Positions 17,412 through 25,389 of a stretch of 34,377 nucleotides of DNA are shown one piece after another (positions within the stretch are counted from its first letter, which is position 1; the number at the start of each line of letters is the position of its first letter). The position numbers and the translations under genes are program-made. Location: NCBI RefSeq assembly GCF_000591415.1, contig NZ_JEMF01000001.1, positions 1 to 34,377 on the forward strand, given 5' to 3'. This stretch comes from Cobetia crustatorum. GTDB taxonomy: Bacteria > Pseudomonadota > Gammaproteobacteria > Pseudomonadales > Halomonadaceae. Below the pieces are notes generated by a model, which made no database searches, was not told where the DNA came from, and was given only the letters and a program-made list of their open reading frames with translations.

Positions 17412-17522
17412 CTTTCAGACATCCATACTTTCAGACATTCATGCCTACCGCCCTGACACAGACACTACGAGCTTGAGAAACAATCGGTTGGGCAGCGCTA
17501 CGCCATTGCACTCTTTGCATCT

Positions 17523-17550
17523 TTGCGTTGCACATGTACCAACATATGAT
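17523..17550 (+). promoter_or_regulatory. Likely sigma-70 promoter of the imelysin cassette
   Basis: TTGCGT (17523-17528), a 16-base spacer and TATGAT (17545-17550). The -10 element directly abuts the Fur-box match, so Fur bound there would cover the transcription start. Confidence 0.5.
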
Positions 17551-17572
17551 TGCAAATAATAAAGGTTCTCAA
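17551..17572 (+). promoter_or_regulatory. Fur-box candidate controlling the imelysin cassette
   Basis: GCAAATAATAAAGGTTCTC (17552-17570) resembles the gammaproteobacterial Fur pattern GCAAATGATAATNATTCTC, differing at a few positions by eye. It sits at the expected place for iron-dependent repression, just after the -10 element, and the downstream genes belong to families often induced by iron limitation. Confidence 0.65.
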
Positions 17573-17705
17573 TATGATTCAGTCAGATCCTGGGCCAGCA
17601 AAAGAGAGATCAAGCGACGTGAACGTCGCCTCTCGACATACCTGAAGCCCATGCAACGTCGCTTCACGCGCACGGCATAACAAATAGACTGATCAAGGGA
17701 ACCTC

Positions 17706-19016
17706 ATGACCGCTCAATTCCGCTTTGCTTCTCGCAAGCCGCTCGCCGTCGCGATCGCACTGTCCGCCTCACTGCTCGCCGGTGCCGCTCATGCACACGA
17801 AGGGCACCAGGCAGAGGCCAAGGATGTCACTGCTGAAGCCGTCGTCTCTCAATATGCCAATGTGGCTCATGCCACCTATAGCGATGCACTCGCCAGTGCC
17901 AACGCGCTGCGCGCCGCCAATGCTGCGCTGATCGAAGCACCATCCGAGGCAACTCTTGAGGCGGCTCGCACTGCCTGGAAGCAAGCTCGCGTGGCGTATC
18001 AGCAGAGTGAAGTGTTCCGCTTCGGTAATGCCATCGTCGATGACTGGGAAGGTCAGCTGAATGCGTGGCCGCTGGATGAAGGCCTGATCGATTACGTCGA
18101 AGGTGATGGTTATCAGGCAGAGCTTGGCAACCCGGGCGCCAGTGCCAACATCATTGCCAGCGAAAGCGTGCAGATCGGTGCCGACAAGATCGATACCACC
18201 GAAATCACTCCAGAACTGCTGGCCTCTCTCAATGAGCTGGGCGGCTTTGAAGCCAACGTGGCCAGTGGCTATCACGCCATCGAATTCCTGCTCTGGGGCC
18301 AGGATCTCAACGGTTTCGACGCCGGTGCCGGTGAACGCCCCGCCAGCGACTTCGCCAAGGGTGATGCCTGCACAGGCGACAACTGTGATCGTCGTGGCGC
18401 ATATCTGCTCGCCGCCAACGACCTGCTGATCACTGATCTAGAATATATGGTGGGTCAGTGGGCTGAGGGCGACAAGGCCAACTACCGCACTGAGCTGACC
18501 GCACTGCCGGCCGGTGAAGGCCTCGAGAAGATGCTGTTCGGCATGGGCTCACTGTCGCTGGGCGAACTGGGTGGCGAGCGCATGAAGGTCGCACTGGAAG
18601 CCAATTCCTTCGAGGACGAACACGACTGCTTCTCTGACAACACCCACTACTCACACTTCTACAATGCCAAGGGCATTCAGAATGTGTATGAAGGAAAATA
18701 CGTGACACTGGATGGCCGGACCTTTGAAGGCCCGTCGCTGCATCAGCTGGTGGCCAACAACAGCCCTGAGCTTGCCAAGAAGATGCACGATGCGTTCGAC
18801 ACTACCATGGGCCAGTTACAGGTCATGGTCGATACGGCCGAAGCAGAAGACGGCATGAAATTTGACCAGATGATCGCACCGGGCAACGCCGAAGGGGCCG
18901 CCATCGTCAATGCCAGCATTCAGGACCTCGTCGCCCAGACTCGTCTGATCGAAGAAATTGCCGGTACCGTGGGTATCAGTGGCCTTGAAGCCGATACCGC
19001 CGATCACGAATTCTAA
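17706..19016 (+). CDS. Imelysin (M75) family protein, iron-regulated type
   Basis: A 436-residue exported protein of the imelysin/IrpA/ICMP family. Family members are iron-regulated envelope proteins; some were reported as metallopeptidases, others as iron-binding. A Sec signal peptide (RKPLAVAIALSASLLAGAAHA) leaves a mature N-terminus rich in His (HEGHQ). The family motif GxHxxE is intact at residues 188-193 (GYHAIE, followed by FLLWGQD). The other conserved block is EDEHDCFSDNTHYSHFYN (303-320), and a CxxxxC pair lies in GDACTGDNCD. It is not a lipoprotein by sequence. First gene of the cassette, directly behind the Fur-type promoter, and separated from the di-heme gene by two hairpins, so it may be the most strongly expressed member. 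Confidence 0.9.
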   Translation: MTAQFRFASRKPLAVAIALSASLLAGAAHAHEGHQAEAKDVTAEAVVSQYANVAHATYSDALASANALRAANAALIEAPSEATLEAARTAWKQARVAYQQSEVFRFGNAIVDDWEGQLNAWPLDEGLIDYVEGDGYQAELGNPGASANIIASESVQIGADKIDTTEITPELLASLNELGGFEANVASGYHAIEFLLWGQDLNGFDAGAGERPASDFAKGDACTGDNCDRRGAYLLAANDLLITDLEYMVGQWAEGDKANYRTELTALPAGEGLEKMLFGMGSLSLGELGGERMKVALEANSFEDEHDCFSDNTHYSHFYNAKGIQNVYEGKYVTLDGRTFEGPSLHQLVANNSPELAKKMHDAFDTTMGQLQVMVDTAEAEDGMKFDQMIAPGNAEGAAIVNASIQDLVAQTRLIEEIAGTVGISGLEADTADHEF

Positions 19017-19066
19017 GCCGCTGGGTGCTGACGTCATGCGCAGCAGATGATTGACGCTTGTGTGAT

Positions 19067-19107
19067 TCACTCAGCGTAACCGCCTCTGGTGCGGTCACGC
19101 TGAGTGA
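19067..19107. repeat. Very stable hairpin after the first imelysin gene
   Basis: TCACTCAGCGT-A-ACCGC pairs with GCGGT-C-ACGCTGAGTGA: sixteen base pairs, a single A/C mismatch and a seven-base loop. No T tract follows. It may stabilise the 3' end of the imelysin mRNA or act with the terminator just downstream. Confidence 0.7.
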
Positions 19108-19161
19108 GTCGTGCAAGCCAGGGGTAACCACCCTCTGAATCACTGGACGCGTTGATTTCAG

Positions 19162-19217
19162 ACCATCATTTTCGCCCGGGCCTGCCTTGTTGCAGGTTCG
19201 GGCGTTGATGGTTTTTT
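19162..19217 (+). terminator. Internal intrinsic terminator / attenuator between imelysin and the di-heme gene
   Basis: The inner stem pairs CGCCCG (19173-19178) and CCTGC with GCAGG and CGGGCG (19199-19204) around CTTGTT. Outer arms ACCATCA (19162-19168) and TGATGGT (19206-19212) extend it, and a run of six T (19212-19217) follows directly. This is a convincing terminator inside the cassette, so either it is leaky or the downstream genes have their own promoter. Confidence 0.8.
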
Positions 19218-19224
19218 ACACCGG

Positions 19225-19248
19225 CAATTAATGCGCGACTGCTAATTG
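19225..19248. repeat. Inverted repeat upstream of the di-heme gene
   Basis: CAATTA (19225-19230) and TAATTG (19243-19248), perfect 6-bp arms with a 12-base spacer, lie between the terminator and the di-heme start. It could be an operator of a second promoter; no -35/-10 pair was secure. Confidence 0.35.
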
Positions 19249-19280
19249 AGCAACCTGACCGCGCTCGCCAGGATATCTTC

Positions 19281-20759
19281 ATGATGTACCGACCGATGAT
19301 GCACCGTCCGATGATGCACGCTTTACCGTTAGCCATTGCGCTGGCAACCCTTGCGACGACCGCCGTCACGGTACAGGCCGCACCGATCACCACCGTCACC
19401 GAATATCTGTCAGCGCTGCCCCTGCAGAATACCGCCAAAAGCGGTGGTGAAGGCAGTGTTCGCAAACACGATACCAACGCGTATTCCCTCCCCGCCAAGA
19501 ACATGAGCTTCGATCAGCGATTGTCGTTCAGTGTCGGTAACAGCTTCTTCAAGAGCCCGTGGGTCATTGCACCTGCCAGTACTACCGCACGTGATGGTCT
19601 GGGCCCGCTATTCAATACCAACGCCTGTCAAAACTGCCACGTCAAGGATGGCCGCGGCAGCCTGCCTGCCGGCAATGATCCTGCCGTTGGTCTGTTTCTC
19701 CGCCTCGGCATGCCAGACAGTCCGGAACACAGTTGGGACGATGAGGAACGTGAATTCCGTCGTATCAGCGGTGTAATGCCACATCCCGTCTATGGCACGC
19801 AGCTACAGAATGCCTCTGTGCCCGGAGTGCCTCAAGAAGGCCGCATGCAGGTCGATTATCAGCAGAAGTCAGTCACGCTGGCCGATGGTGAAGTCATCAC
19901 TCTGCGCGCCCCCCACTACTCCATTGTCGAGGCTGGCTTTGGTGATCCAGGTCCGATCGCTCTCTCGCCCCGTCTGGCGCCGGGCATGGTCGGTCTTGGG
20001 CTACTTGAGGCAGTCAGCGATGCCATGCTGCTGGAATGGGCCGACCCTGAAGATAATGACGGTGACGGCATCAGCGGCAAGCCCAACACAGTATGGTCCA
20101 TCGCTGATGATGCACTGGTACAAGGGCGTTTCGGCTGGAAAGCCGGTCAACCGAGTGTTCGTCAGCAGAGTGCCAAGGCCTTTGCCGGAGACATGGGACT
20201 GACATCGTCACTCGTCGGATCAACCGACTGCACACCGGTGCAGAAGTGTGACGTCATGCCCAGCGGTGGCACGATTGAAGTCGAAGACAACGTGATGGAT
20301 AACGTAGCCTTCTACTCGCGCAATCTGGCCGTCCCGACGCGTCGCGACATCGACGCACCCGAGGTACGCGCCGGTGAGCAACTCTTCCGAGACCTGCAAT
20401 GTGCCAGCTGCCATCGCCCAACACTCACCACTGACAAGGCTGGCGTCGCCGCACAGTTGGCTGGCCAGGTGATCTGGCCGTATAGCGACATGCTGCTGCA
20501 CGACATGGGCGATGCGCTGTCGGATAACCGCCGTGAGTTCGAGGCGACTGGTAACGAATGGCGCACGCCACCACTATGGGGCATTGGCCTGGCACAGACC
20601 GTGAATTCCGCGACCGGCTTCCTGCATGACGGCCGTGCACGCACGCTGCTGGAAGCCGTGCTATGGCATGGTGGCGAAGCACAATCCAGTCGTGATGCTG
20701 TCGTGGCCCTGCCGACCGAGCAACGTGAAAGCCTACTGCGCTTCCTGGAATCGCTCTAA
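19281..20759 (+). CDS. Di-heme oxidoreductase (DHOR / DUF1111, putative thiol oxidoreductase or peroxidase)
   Basis: A 492-residue exported c-type cytochrome. A Sec signal (ALPLAIALATLATTAVTVQA) is followed by two CxxCH heme-attachment motifs, CQNCH (116-120) and CASCH (374-378), the spacing of the DHOR family. A Ca-binding-like DxDxDG loop is at DPEDNDGDGISGKP (about 255-268). DHOR proteins are annotated as thiol oxidoreductases or peroxidases without a settled substrate; next to imelysins a role in redox handling of iron in the periplasm is a reasonable inference. The start ATG has AGGA about eight bases upstream. The first 13 residues contain a repeated MMxRP/MMH pattern encoded by a short DNA repeat. 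Second gene of the cassette. Confidence 0.88.
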   Translation: MMYRPMMHRPMMHALPLAIALATLATTAVTVQAAPITTVTEYLSALPLQNTAKSGGEGSVRKHDTNAYSLPAKNMSFDQRLSFSVGNSFFKSPWVIAPASTTARDGLGPLFNTNACQNCHVKDGRGSLPAGNDPAVGLFLRLGMPDSPEHSWDDEEREFRRISGVMPHPVYGTQLQNASVPGVPQEGRMQVDYQQKSVTLADGEVITLRAPHYSIVEAGFGDPGPIALSPRLAPGMVGLGLLEAVSDAMLLEWADPEDNDGDGISGKPNTVWSIADDALVQGRFGWKAGQPSVRQQSAKAFAGDMGLTSSLVGSTDCTPVQKCDVMPSGGTIEVEDNVMDNVAFYSRNLAVPTRRDIDAPEVRAGEQLFRDLQCASCHRPTLTTDKAGVAAQLAGQVIWPYSDMLLHDMGDALSDNRREFEATGNEWRTPPLWGIGLAQTVNSATGFLHDGRARTLLEAVLWHGGEAQSSRDAVVALPTEQRESLLRFLESL

Positions 20760-20774
20760 GCGGGAAAATCCTGC

Positions 20775-20810
20775 CTCAGGGCCGTCAAGACATGACTACC
20801 CTGCCCTGAG
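20775..20810 (+). repeat. Intercistronic inverted repeat before the second imelysin gene
   Basis: CTCAGGGC (20775-20782) and GCCCTGAG (20803-20810) are perfect complements with a 20-base loop, in the 120-bp gap after the di-heme gene. No T tract follows. Confidence 0.5.
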
Positions 20811-20879
20811 TCAGATACCCGAACGACGATTCATCTTGATCATGTTTGTCTTGCTGCTCTGATATAGGAAACCCTGTTC

Positions 20880-22025
20880 ATGTCCCACGTCTTGTTTACT
20901 GCTTCTCGCCCGCAGGCCATGACTCTGCGCAAGACCTCGACCGCTGCCCTGGTGGCCTCAGGCATGACACTGCTCGCCGCCGCTCTGGCCTCACCTTCAG
21001 TGATGGCAGAAACGAGCAAGGAAACAGTCAGTGCTGAAGCCGTCAGTCAATTCGCGGCTGATACGCTGACCACTGCCCATCAGCAGCTCGCCACACGCCT
21101 CGCCACGCTGGCGACCAACGCTCAGCAGTATTGCACCGCAGAAGGCGACACCTCTCTCGAAACCCTCAAAGATAATTGGCGCAGTGCCATGTTGGGACTG
21201 AATCAAGTCAACTGGATCGAGATGGGGCCGATTCTGCAAAACTCCCGTCAATGGCAGCTCTATTTCTGGCCGGACAAGAAAGATCTGGTATCACGCAAGA
21301 CACGCGCCCTGCTGACAACCGATACGCCTATCACCAGCGATGGCCTCGCCGATCAATCCATCGTATTGCAGGGCCTGGGCGGGGTGGAATATCAGCTGTT
21401 CGATGCCCAATATGCCGATTCACCGCTGACAGCTGACTCGCGCCGCTGTGAACTGATGACAGCCAACACTGCCTATCTCGCCGCCAGTGGCAAGACGCTG
21501 CTCGGGGAATGGCAACAGTTCGCACCGCAACTGGCCGAGGGTAACGGCAGCTTCAGCGATCCACGTGATGCCGTGCTGTCGCTGGTACGCGCGATGACGG
21601 TTCAGCTCGAAGCCATCAAGGACCGCAAGCTGCGTCGTCCGGTCGGCCTCAACAATGGCGGGACTGCCAACCCCTATGCGGCCGAATCCTGGCGTGGTGG
21701 CATGGGTCTGGCCAACATTCGCTCGACACTCGAGGAGATGGAGCGCATCTGGGTCGGCAACGAGAAAGTCCCGGGCATTCATGGCTATCTGAATGGTCAG
21801 GTAGACCCGCGCATGCTGGCCTCAACGACCCGCGATTTTACCGATACACGCGCAGCCTTTGCCGCATTGCCGGATGATCTGGCTGCCCTGCTGCGTGATG
21901 ACCCACGCAACAGCGACCTCCAGCAAGCATTGATCCATCTGGAAACGCTGCAGGCTGGCTTCGCCGATACGCTCAATCCGGCACTCGGCCTGTCACTGGG
22001 CTTCAACAGCACCGATGGTGATTGA
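20880..22025 (+). CDS. Second imelysin-family protein, motif-degenerate
   Basis: A 381-residue exported protein of the imelysin family, quite different from the first. It has a Sec signal (about residues 20-43, ending SPSVMA) and the block WIEMGPILQNSRQWQLYFWPDK (112-133), common in this subgroup. At the GxHxxE position it reads GLGGVE (165-170), so the histidine is replaced by glycine; a metal-dependent activity through that motif seems unlikely. The Arg/Pro/Asn-rich segment RRPVGLNNGGTANPYAAESWRGG is also subgroup-like. The ATG at 20880 has AGGAAA at eight bases. The DUF1513 gene follows after six bases. Its role may be structural, as a partner of imelysin 1 or the cytochrome. Confidence 0.85.
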   Translation: MSHVLFTASRPQAMTLRKTSTAALVASGMTLLAAALASPSVMAETSKETVSAEAVSQFAADTLTTAHQQLATRLATLATNAQQYCTAEGDTSLETLKDNWRSAMLGLNQVNWIEMGPILQNSRQWQLYFWPDKKDLVSRKTRALLTTDTPITSDGLADQSIVLQGLGGVEYQLFDAQYADSPLTADSRRCELMTANTAYLAASGKTLLGEWQQFAPQLAEGNGSFSDPRDAVLSLVRAMTVQLEAIKDRKLRRPVGLNNGGTANPYAAESWRGGMGLANIRSTLEEMERIWVGNEKVPGIHGYLNGQVDPRMLASTTRDFTDTRAAFAALPDDLAALLRDDPRNSDLQQALIHLETLQAGFADTLNPALGLSLGFNSTDGD

Positions 22026-22031
22026 TCAGCA

Positions 22032-23219
22032 ATGAGCAATTTCTCGATAGGAGGAGGCACGAGAGCCTCCTGTGCTTCTCAGCGCCGACGCCTACTTCAG
22101 GCATTGGCCAGTGTGCCGCTGATGGGATTGACAGGCGGGCAGGTGGCCTTCGCTGGCGGTAACAACGCAACCAGTGGACAGGACCGCCGCCCTGCAGGAG
22201 TCGTAATATCTGCCTGCGATGACGAGAGCGGTCAGCATCATGCCAGCTGTATGCGCTATTCAGGTGAAGAGCGCTGGCGCCAACCAATCAATGAACGTGC
22301 GCATGGTGCAACTCGTCACCCCCATAAGCCGTGGGCGCTGATCTTTGCTCGCCGTCCGGGCCAGGAAATCAATGTCTTCGATATCGAAAGCGGCGAGCGA
22401 ATCACCCGCATCAAGGCAGCACCGGATCGCCACTTCTATGGGCATGGCGTGTTCAGCCCGGATGGCGGCCTGCTGTATGCCACCGAGAATGCCATCACCC
22501 GCGGCGAAGGCCGGATCGGTGTCTATGATGCCAATCGCGACTTCGCACGCATTGGCGAATTCGACAGTGGTGGCATAGGGCCACACGAAATACGCCTACA
22601 TCCGGATGGTCAGCAGCTGATCATTGCCAATGGCGGAATTCTGACACGCCCCGAGACGGGACGTGTCAAACTGAACCTGGACACGATGCAGCCCAACCTG
22701 ACACTGCTGGATCGCATCTCAGGCAAGGTCAACTGGCGAGATTCTCCCTCGCATCACCAACTCTCCCTGCGCCATCTGGATGTCAGTCGCGACGGCATTA
22801 TCGTGGCGGGCTATCAGTACCAAGGGCCGCCCTCCGATTCGCGCTCCTTGATCGTGATGAAGCGCCCTGCAAGTACTGCACTGGAAGAATTACCATTGCC
22901 GATGGGCTACGTCTCACAGCTCAAGCAGTACATTGCGAGTATCGCCATCTCGCCTGATGGAACGCTGGCCGTAGCGACTGCGCCGCGCGGGAACCTCATC
23001 ACGCTGTGGAATCTGGATACTGGCGAACTTGATTCGACGCTGGACTTCGCCGACTGTGCCGGTGTGCTGGCCGTGCCAACCACCAATGAGACTCCGGCAG
23101 GTTTCGTGGTCAGCAACGGGCGTGGCGAATGGCTACTGATCGATGAAGATGGCCTGCCCGCGCTGGGTCCCGTTCGTCTCGCCAATACCCACTGGGACAA
23201 CCACCTTGCGCTGATGTGA
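22032..23219 (+). CDS. DUF1513 family protein, Tat-exported beta-propeller
   Basis: A 395-residue member of DUF1513. The N-terminus has a twin-arginine signal (SQRRRLLQALASVPLMGLTGG), implying export of a folded protein. The rest looks like a seven-bladed propeller: repeated blade-like pieces such as PHKPWALIFARRPG, FYGHGVFSPDGGLLYATEN, GPHEIRLHPDGQQLIIANGG, SLRHLDVSRDGIIVAGYQ and YIASIAISPDGTLAVATAP. Function unknown; DUF1513 genes commonly sit beside imelysins and di-heme proteins in Fur-type clusters. The start lies six bases after the second imelysin stop without a strong ribosome site, so translational coupling is likely. Last gene of the cassette. Confidence 0.85.
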   Translation: MSNFSIGGGTRASCASQRRRLLQALASVPLMGLTGGQVAFAGGNNATSGQDRRPAGVVISACDDESGQHHASCMRYSGEERWRQPINERAHGATRHPHKPWALIFARRPGQEINVFDIESGERITRIKAAPDRHFYGHGVFSPDGGLLYATENAITRGEGRIGVYDANRDFARIGEFDSGGIGPHEIRLHPDGQQLIIANGGILTRPETGRVKLNLDTMQPNLTLLDRISGKVNWRDSPSHHQLSLRHLDVSRDGIIVAGYQYQGPPSDSRSLIVMKRPASTALEELPLPMGYVSQLKQYIASIAISPDGTLAVATAPRGNLITLWNLDTGELDSTLDFADCAGVLAVPTTNETPAGFVVSNGRGEWLLIDEDGLPALGPVRLANTHWDNHLALM

Positions 23220-23249
23220 GCTGGTGGTCTTTCAGTGATCTTCTCCACG

Positions 23250-23293
23250 AATGACAACGCCCCGCAGGCAATGGCCTGTGGGGCGTTGTCATT
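23250..23293. terminator. Bidirectional hairpin between DUF1513 and the siderophore receptor
   Basis: A 20-bp stem (23250-23269 with 23274-23293) with one G-T wobble and an AATG loop, core CGCCCCGCAGGC. It is symmetric for the two convergent genes; T tracts are short (ATTT). Confidence 0.8.
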
Positions 23294-23307
23294 TACAGCA
23301 AGCAGGC

Positions 23308-25389
23308 TCAGAAGCGATAAGACAGGCTGCCGATGATGCTGCGCGACTCGCCGTAGTAGCACCAATAGCTGCAGCTGGCGACGTATTCCTTGTCCGTCAG
23401 ATTGCTGACATTGACCTGAGCGCTCAGCTCACGAGTGAAGTCATAGCCGACCATGGCATCAAACAGCAGGTAGTCAGATACGGTGGTATCGCCATCCACT
23501 GATTCCCCCACATAGCGGGCACCGGCACCGAGTCGCAAGCCATCCAGCGTACCGCTCTCAAAAGCATAATCCAGCCAGCTTGAGGCCTGGTGACGCGGAA
23601 TCAGCGGCGCACGCACATCGTCTTCCAGACGAGCATCTGTATAGGTGTAAGCCGATGTCAGCTTGAGGTGATCGCTGAGATAGCCGACCATTTCCAGCTC
23701 GAAGCCACGCGACTGACGCTCGCCTTCCTGCACTTGGATGGCGCCCCGGGTGACCAGGGTATTGTCTTCGGTGAGATCAAAGACGGCAGCGGTCAGGTAA
23801 CCATCCCAACCCGCGGGCTGGTACTTGGCACCCAGCTCCCACTGGCGCCCTTCGCGCGGCTCATACAGTGACCCGCCATCGTCCACCGCACTGATCGGCT
23901 CGAAGGATTCGGTATAGCTCAGGTAGGGATTGAGACCGACATCACTCAGGTACATCACGCCACCCGACCAACTGATCTCATCATCATCGGAGCGTTCACG
24001 CGTGCCCGTGGACTCATTCACGTTTTCGGTCTCGGCCTGGTCGTAGCGCACCCCCGCCAGCAGTACCCACTTGTCGTCGATGCGCAGCTGATCCTGCACG
24101 TAGAGGCCGATCTGCTCCTTGTCGATATCGCGCCGCGTGATCTGGTCATCGCTCAAGGCGGTGTAATTGCCGTATTGCGGGTCAAATAGATCGATCGGAT
24201 CGCCGAAGGAATAGTCATCCGCTTCCTTGCCCGACAGGCTCAGATTCTGATAATCCACGCCCAGCAGCAGAGTATTTTCGGTGCGGTCGCCATACCATTT
24301 GCCGATCGCGCGATTGTCGACGGTATAGCTATCGATGGTGCCCTCGCGGTACAGAAGCCCCCGCTGTCCTTCGCGCGCCGAGGACTGATAGAGGATGTAG
24401 CTGCTGATCAGATCAAGATCGAGCTGGCTATAGCGGAAATCCTGCTCAAGTGACCAGGTATCGTTCAGGCGATGGCGTAGCTCGTAACCCAGTGAGGCCT
24501 GAGTACGTTCATCCTTGTCATAGCCCGGCTCACTGTAATTGGTCTGTGGGTCGATCTTGCCAAACGGCGTATCGTCCACGGTGCCATAGGCCAGTTTGAA
24601 GGCATTGGTGGGTACACCGTCATCCTTCTGAAGGCTAGCCAGCACGGTCAGCTGAGTGTCATCCGAGATATCCCACGTCAAGCTGGGCGCGAAGTAGTAA
24701 CGCTCATTCTCGGTGTTATCCAGATCACCATCGCGCTCACGATATAGCCCCACCAGTCGATAGCGAACATCGCCGTTCTCGCTCAGATAGCCACTGGTAT
24801 CGAGCCCCGTCTGACGTAGCCCACGATTGCCAATCTGCAGCTGAATTTCAGTCTGCGGTTCATCTGTCGGGCGTTTGCTGATGGCATTGATCAGACCGCC
24901 GGGAGGCGCCTCACCATAGAGGATGGAAGATGGCCCCTTGAACAGATCGATCCGCTCCAGACCGTAGGTTTCGGGCAGCCACTGATAGAAGCCTTCGCGA
25001 TAGATACGCAGGCCATCCTGATAGGTCGATTGATCGAAGCCGCGCACCTTGAACCAGTCAGTATTGTTGTCAGAGCCGTAGTGGCCCGATAACACGCCTG
25101 CGCGATAGCGGAAGGTTTCATCGAGCTGCTGTACATTGCGCGTATCGAGCTCGGCACGGTCGACAGTCGAGACCGCCCGTGGTGTTTCCACCAGTGGCGC
25201 CTCGACCTTGAGTGCAGTACCGACCACGACCATGGTGTCGTCATTATCACGCTGCTCTGCGAGTGACGTGAGCGGCTGGACCAATAGCCCCGTCGCGATG
25301 CAGACGCGAATCGCGTGACGCAATGGTATGAAGGTCGGACGAGCGTCAGTCGGTGATGCTGGCGCCATTTGCAGCGAATGTGCGGACAT
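23308..25389 (-). CDS. TonB-dependent ferric-siderophore receptor, FhuA/FhuE-like
   Basis: A 693-residue outer-membrane receptor. After a signal region (about 22-45) comes a TonB-box-like DTMVVVGTA, then the plug (TPRAVSTVDRAELDTRNVQQL, WFKVRGFDQSTYQDGLR, ERIDLFKGPSSILYGEAPPGGLIN) and a 22-strand-type barrel ending ...SIIGSLSYRF with the terminal Phe. A cysteine pair near the end (YVASCSYWCYYGESRS) is like FhuA relatives that take hydroxamate siderophores. There is no N-terminal STN signalling domain, so a FecI/FecR-type surface-signalling loop is not expected. The ATG has AAGGGAA six bases upstream. The gene is downstream of the YojI-like exporter on the same strand with a 362-bp gap, and convergent with the imelysin cassette. 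Confidence 0.9.
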   Translation of the reverse strand: MSAHSLQMAPASPTDARPTFIPLRHAIRVCIATGLLVQPLTSLAEQRDNDDTMVVVGTALKVEAPLVETPRAVSTVDRAELDTRNVQQLDETFRYRAGVLSGHYGSDNNTDWFKVRGFDQSTYQDGLRIYREGFYQWLPETYGLERIDLFKGPSSILYGEAPPGGLINAISKRPTDEPQTEIQLQIGNRGLRQTGLDTSGYLSENGDVRYRLVGLYRERDGDLDNTENERYYFAPSLTWDISDDTQLTVLASLQKDDGVPTNAFKLAYGTVDDTPFGKIDPQTNYSEPGYDKDERTQASLGYELRHRLNDTWSLEQDFRYSQLDLDLISSYILYQSSAREGQRGLLYREGTIDSYTVDNRAIGKWYGDRTENTLLLGVDYQNLSLSGKEADDYSFGDPIDLFDPQYGNYTALSDDQITRRDIDKEQIGLYVQDQLRIDDKWVLLAGVRYDQAETENVNESTGTRERSDDDEISWSGGVMYLSDVGLNPYLSYTESFEPISAVDDGGSLYEPREGRQWELGAKYQPAGWDGYLTAAVFDLTEDNTLVTRGAIQVQEGERQSRGFELEMVGYLSDHLKLTSAYTYTDARLEDDVRAPLIPRHQASSWLDYAFESGTLDGLRLGAGARYVGESVDGDTTVSDYLLFDAMVGYDFTRELSAQVNVSNLTDKEYVASCSYWCYYGESRSIIGSLSYRF

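Larger units (their letters stand above)
17352..17705. other. Gap between the yej operon and the iron cassette
   Basis: This 354-bp gap contains the yej terminator hairpin (17380-17411), then a short tandem repeat of about 16 bases (CTTTCAGACATCCATA / CTTTCAGACATTCATG, 17412-17443), then the Fur-type promoter at 17523-17572. About 130 bases of leader separate the Fur box from the imelysin start; it contains no feature I can name. Confidence 0.5.
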
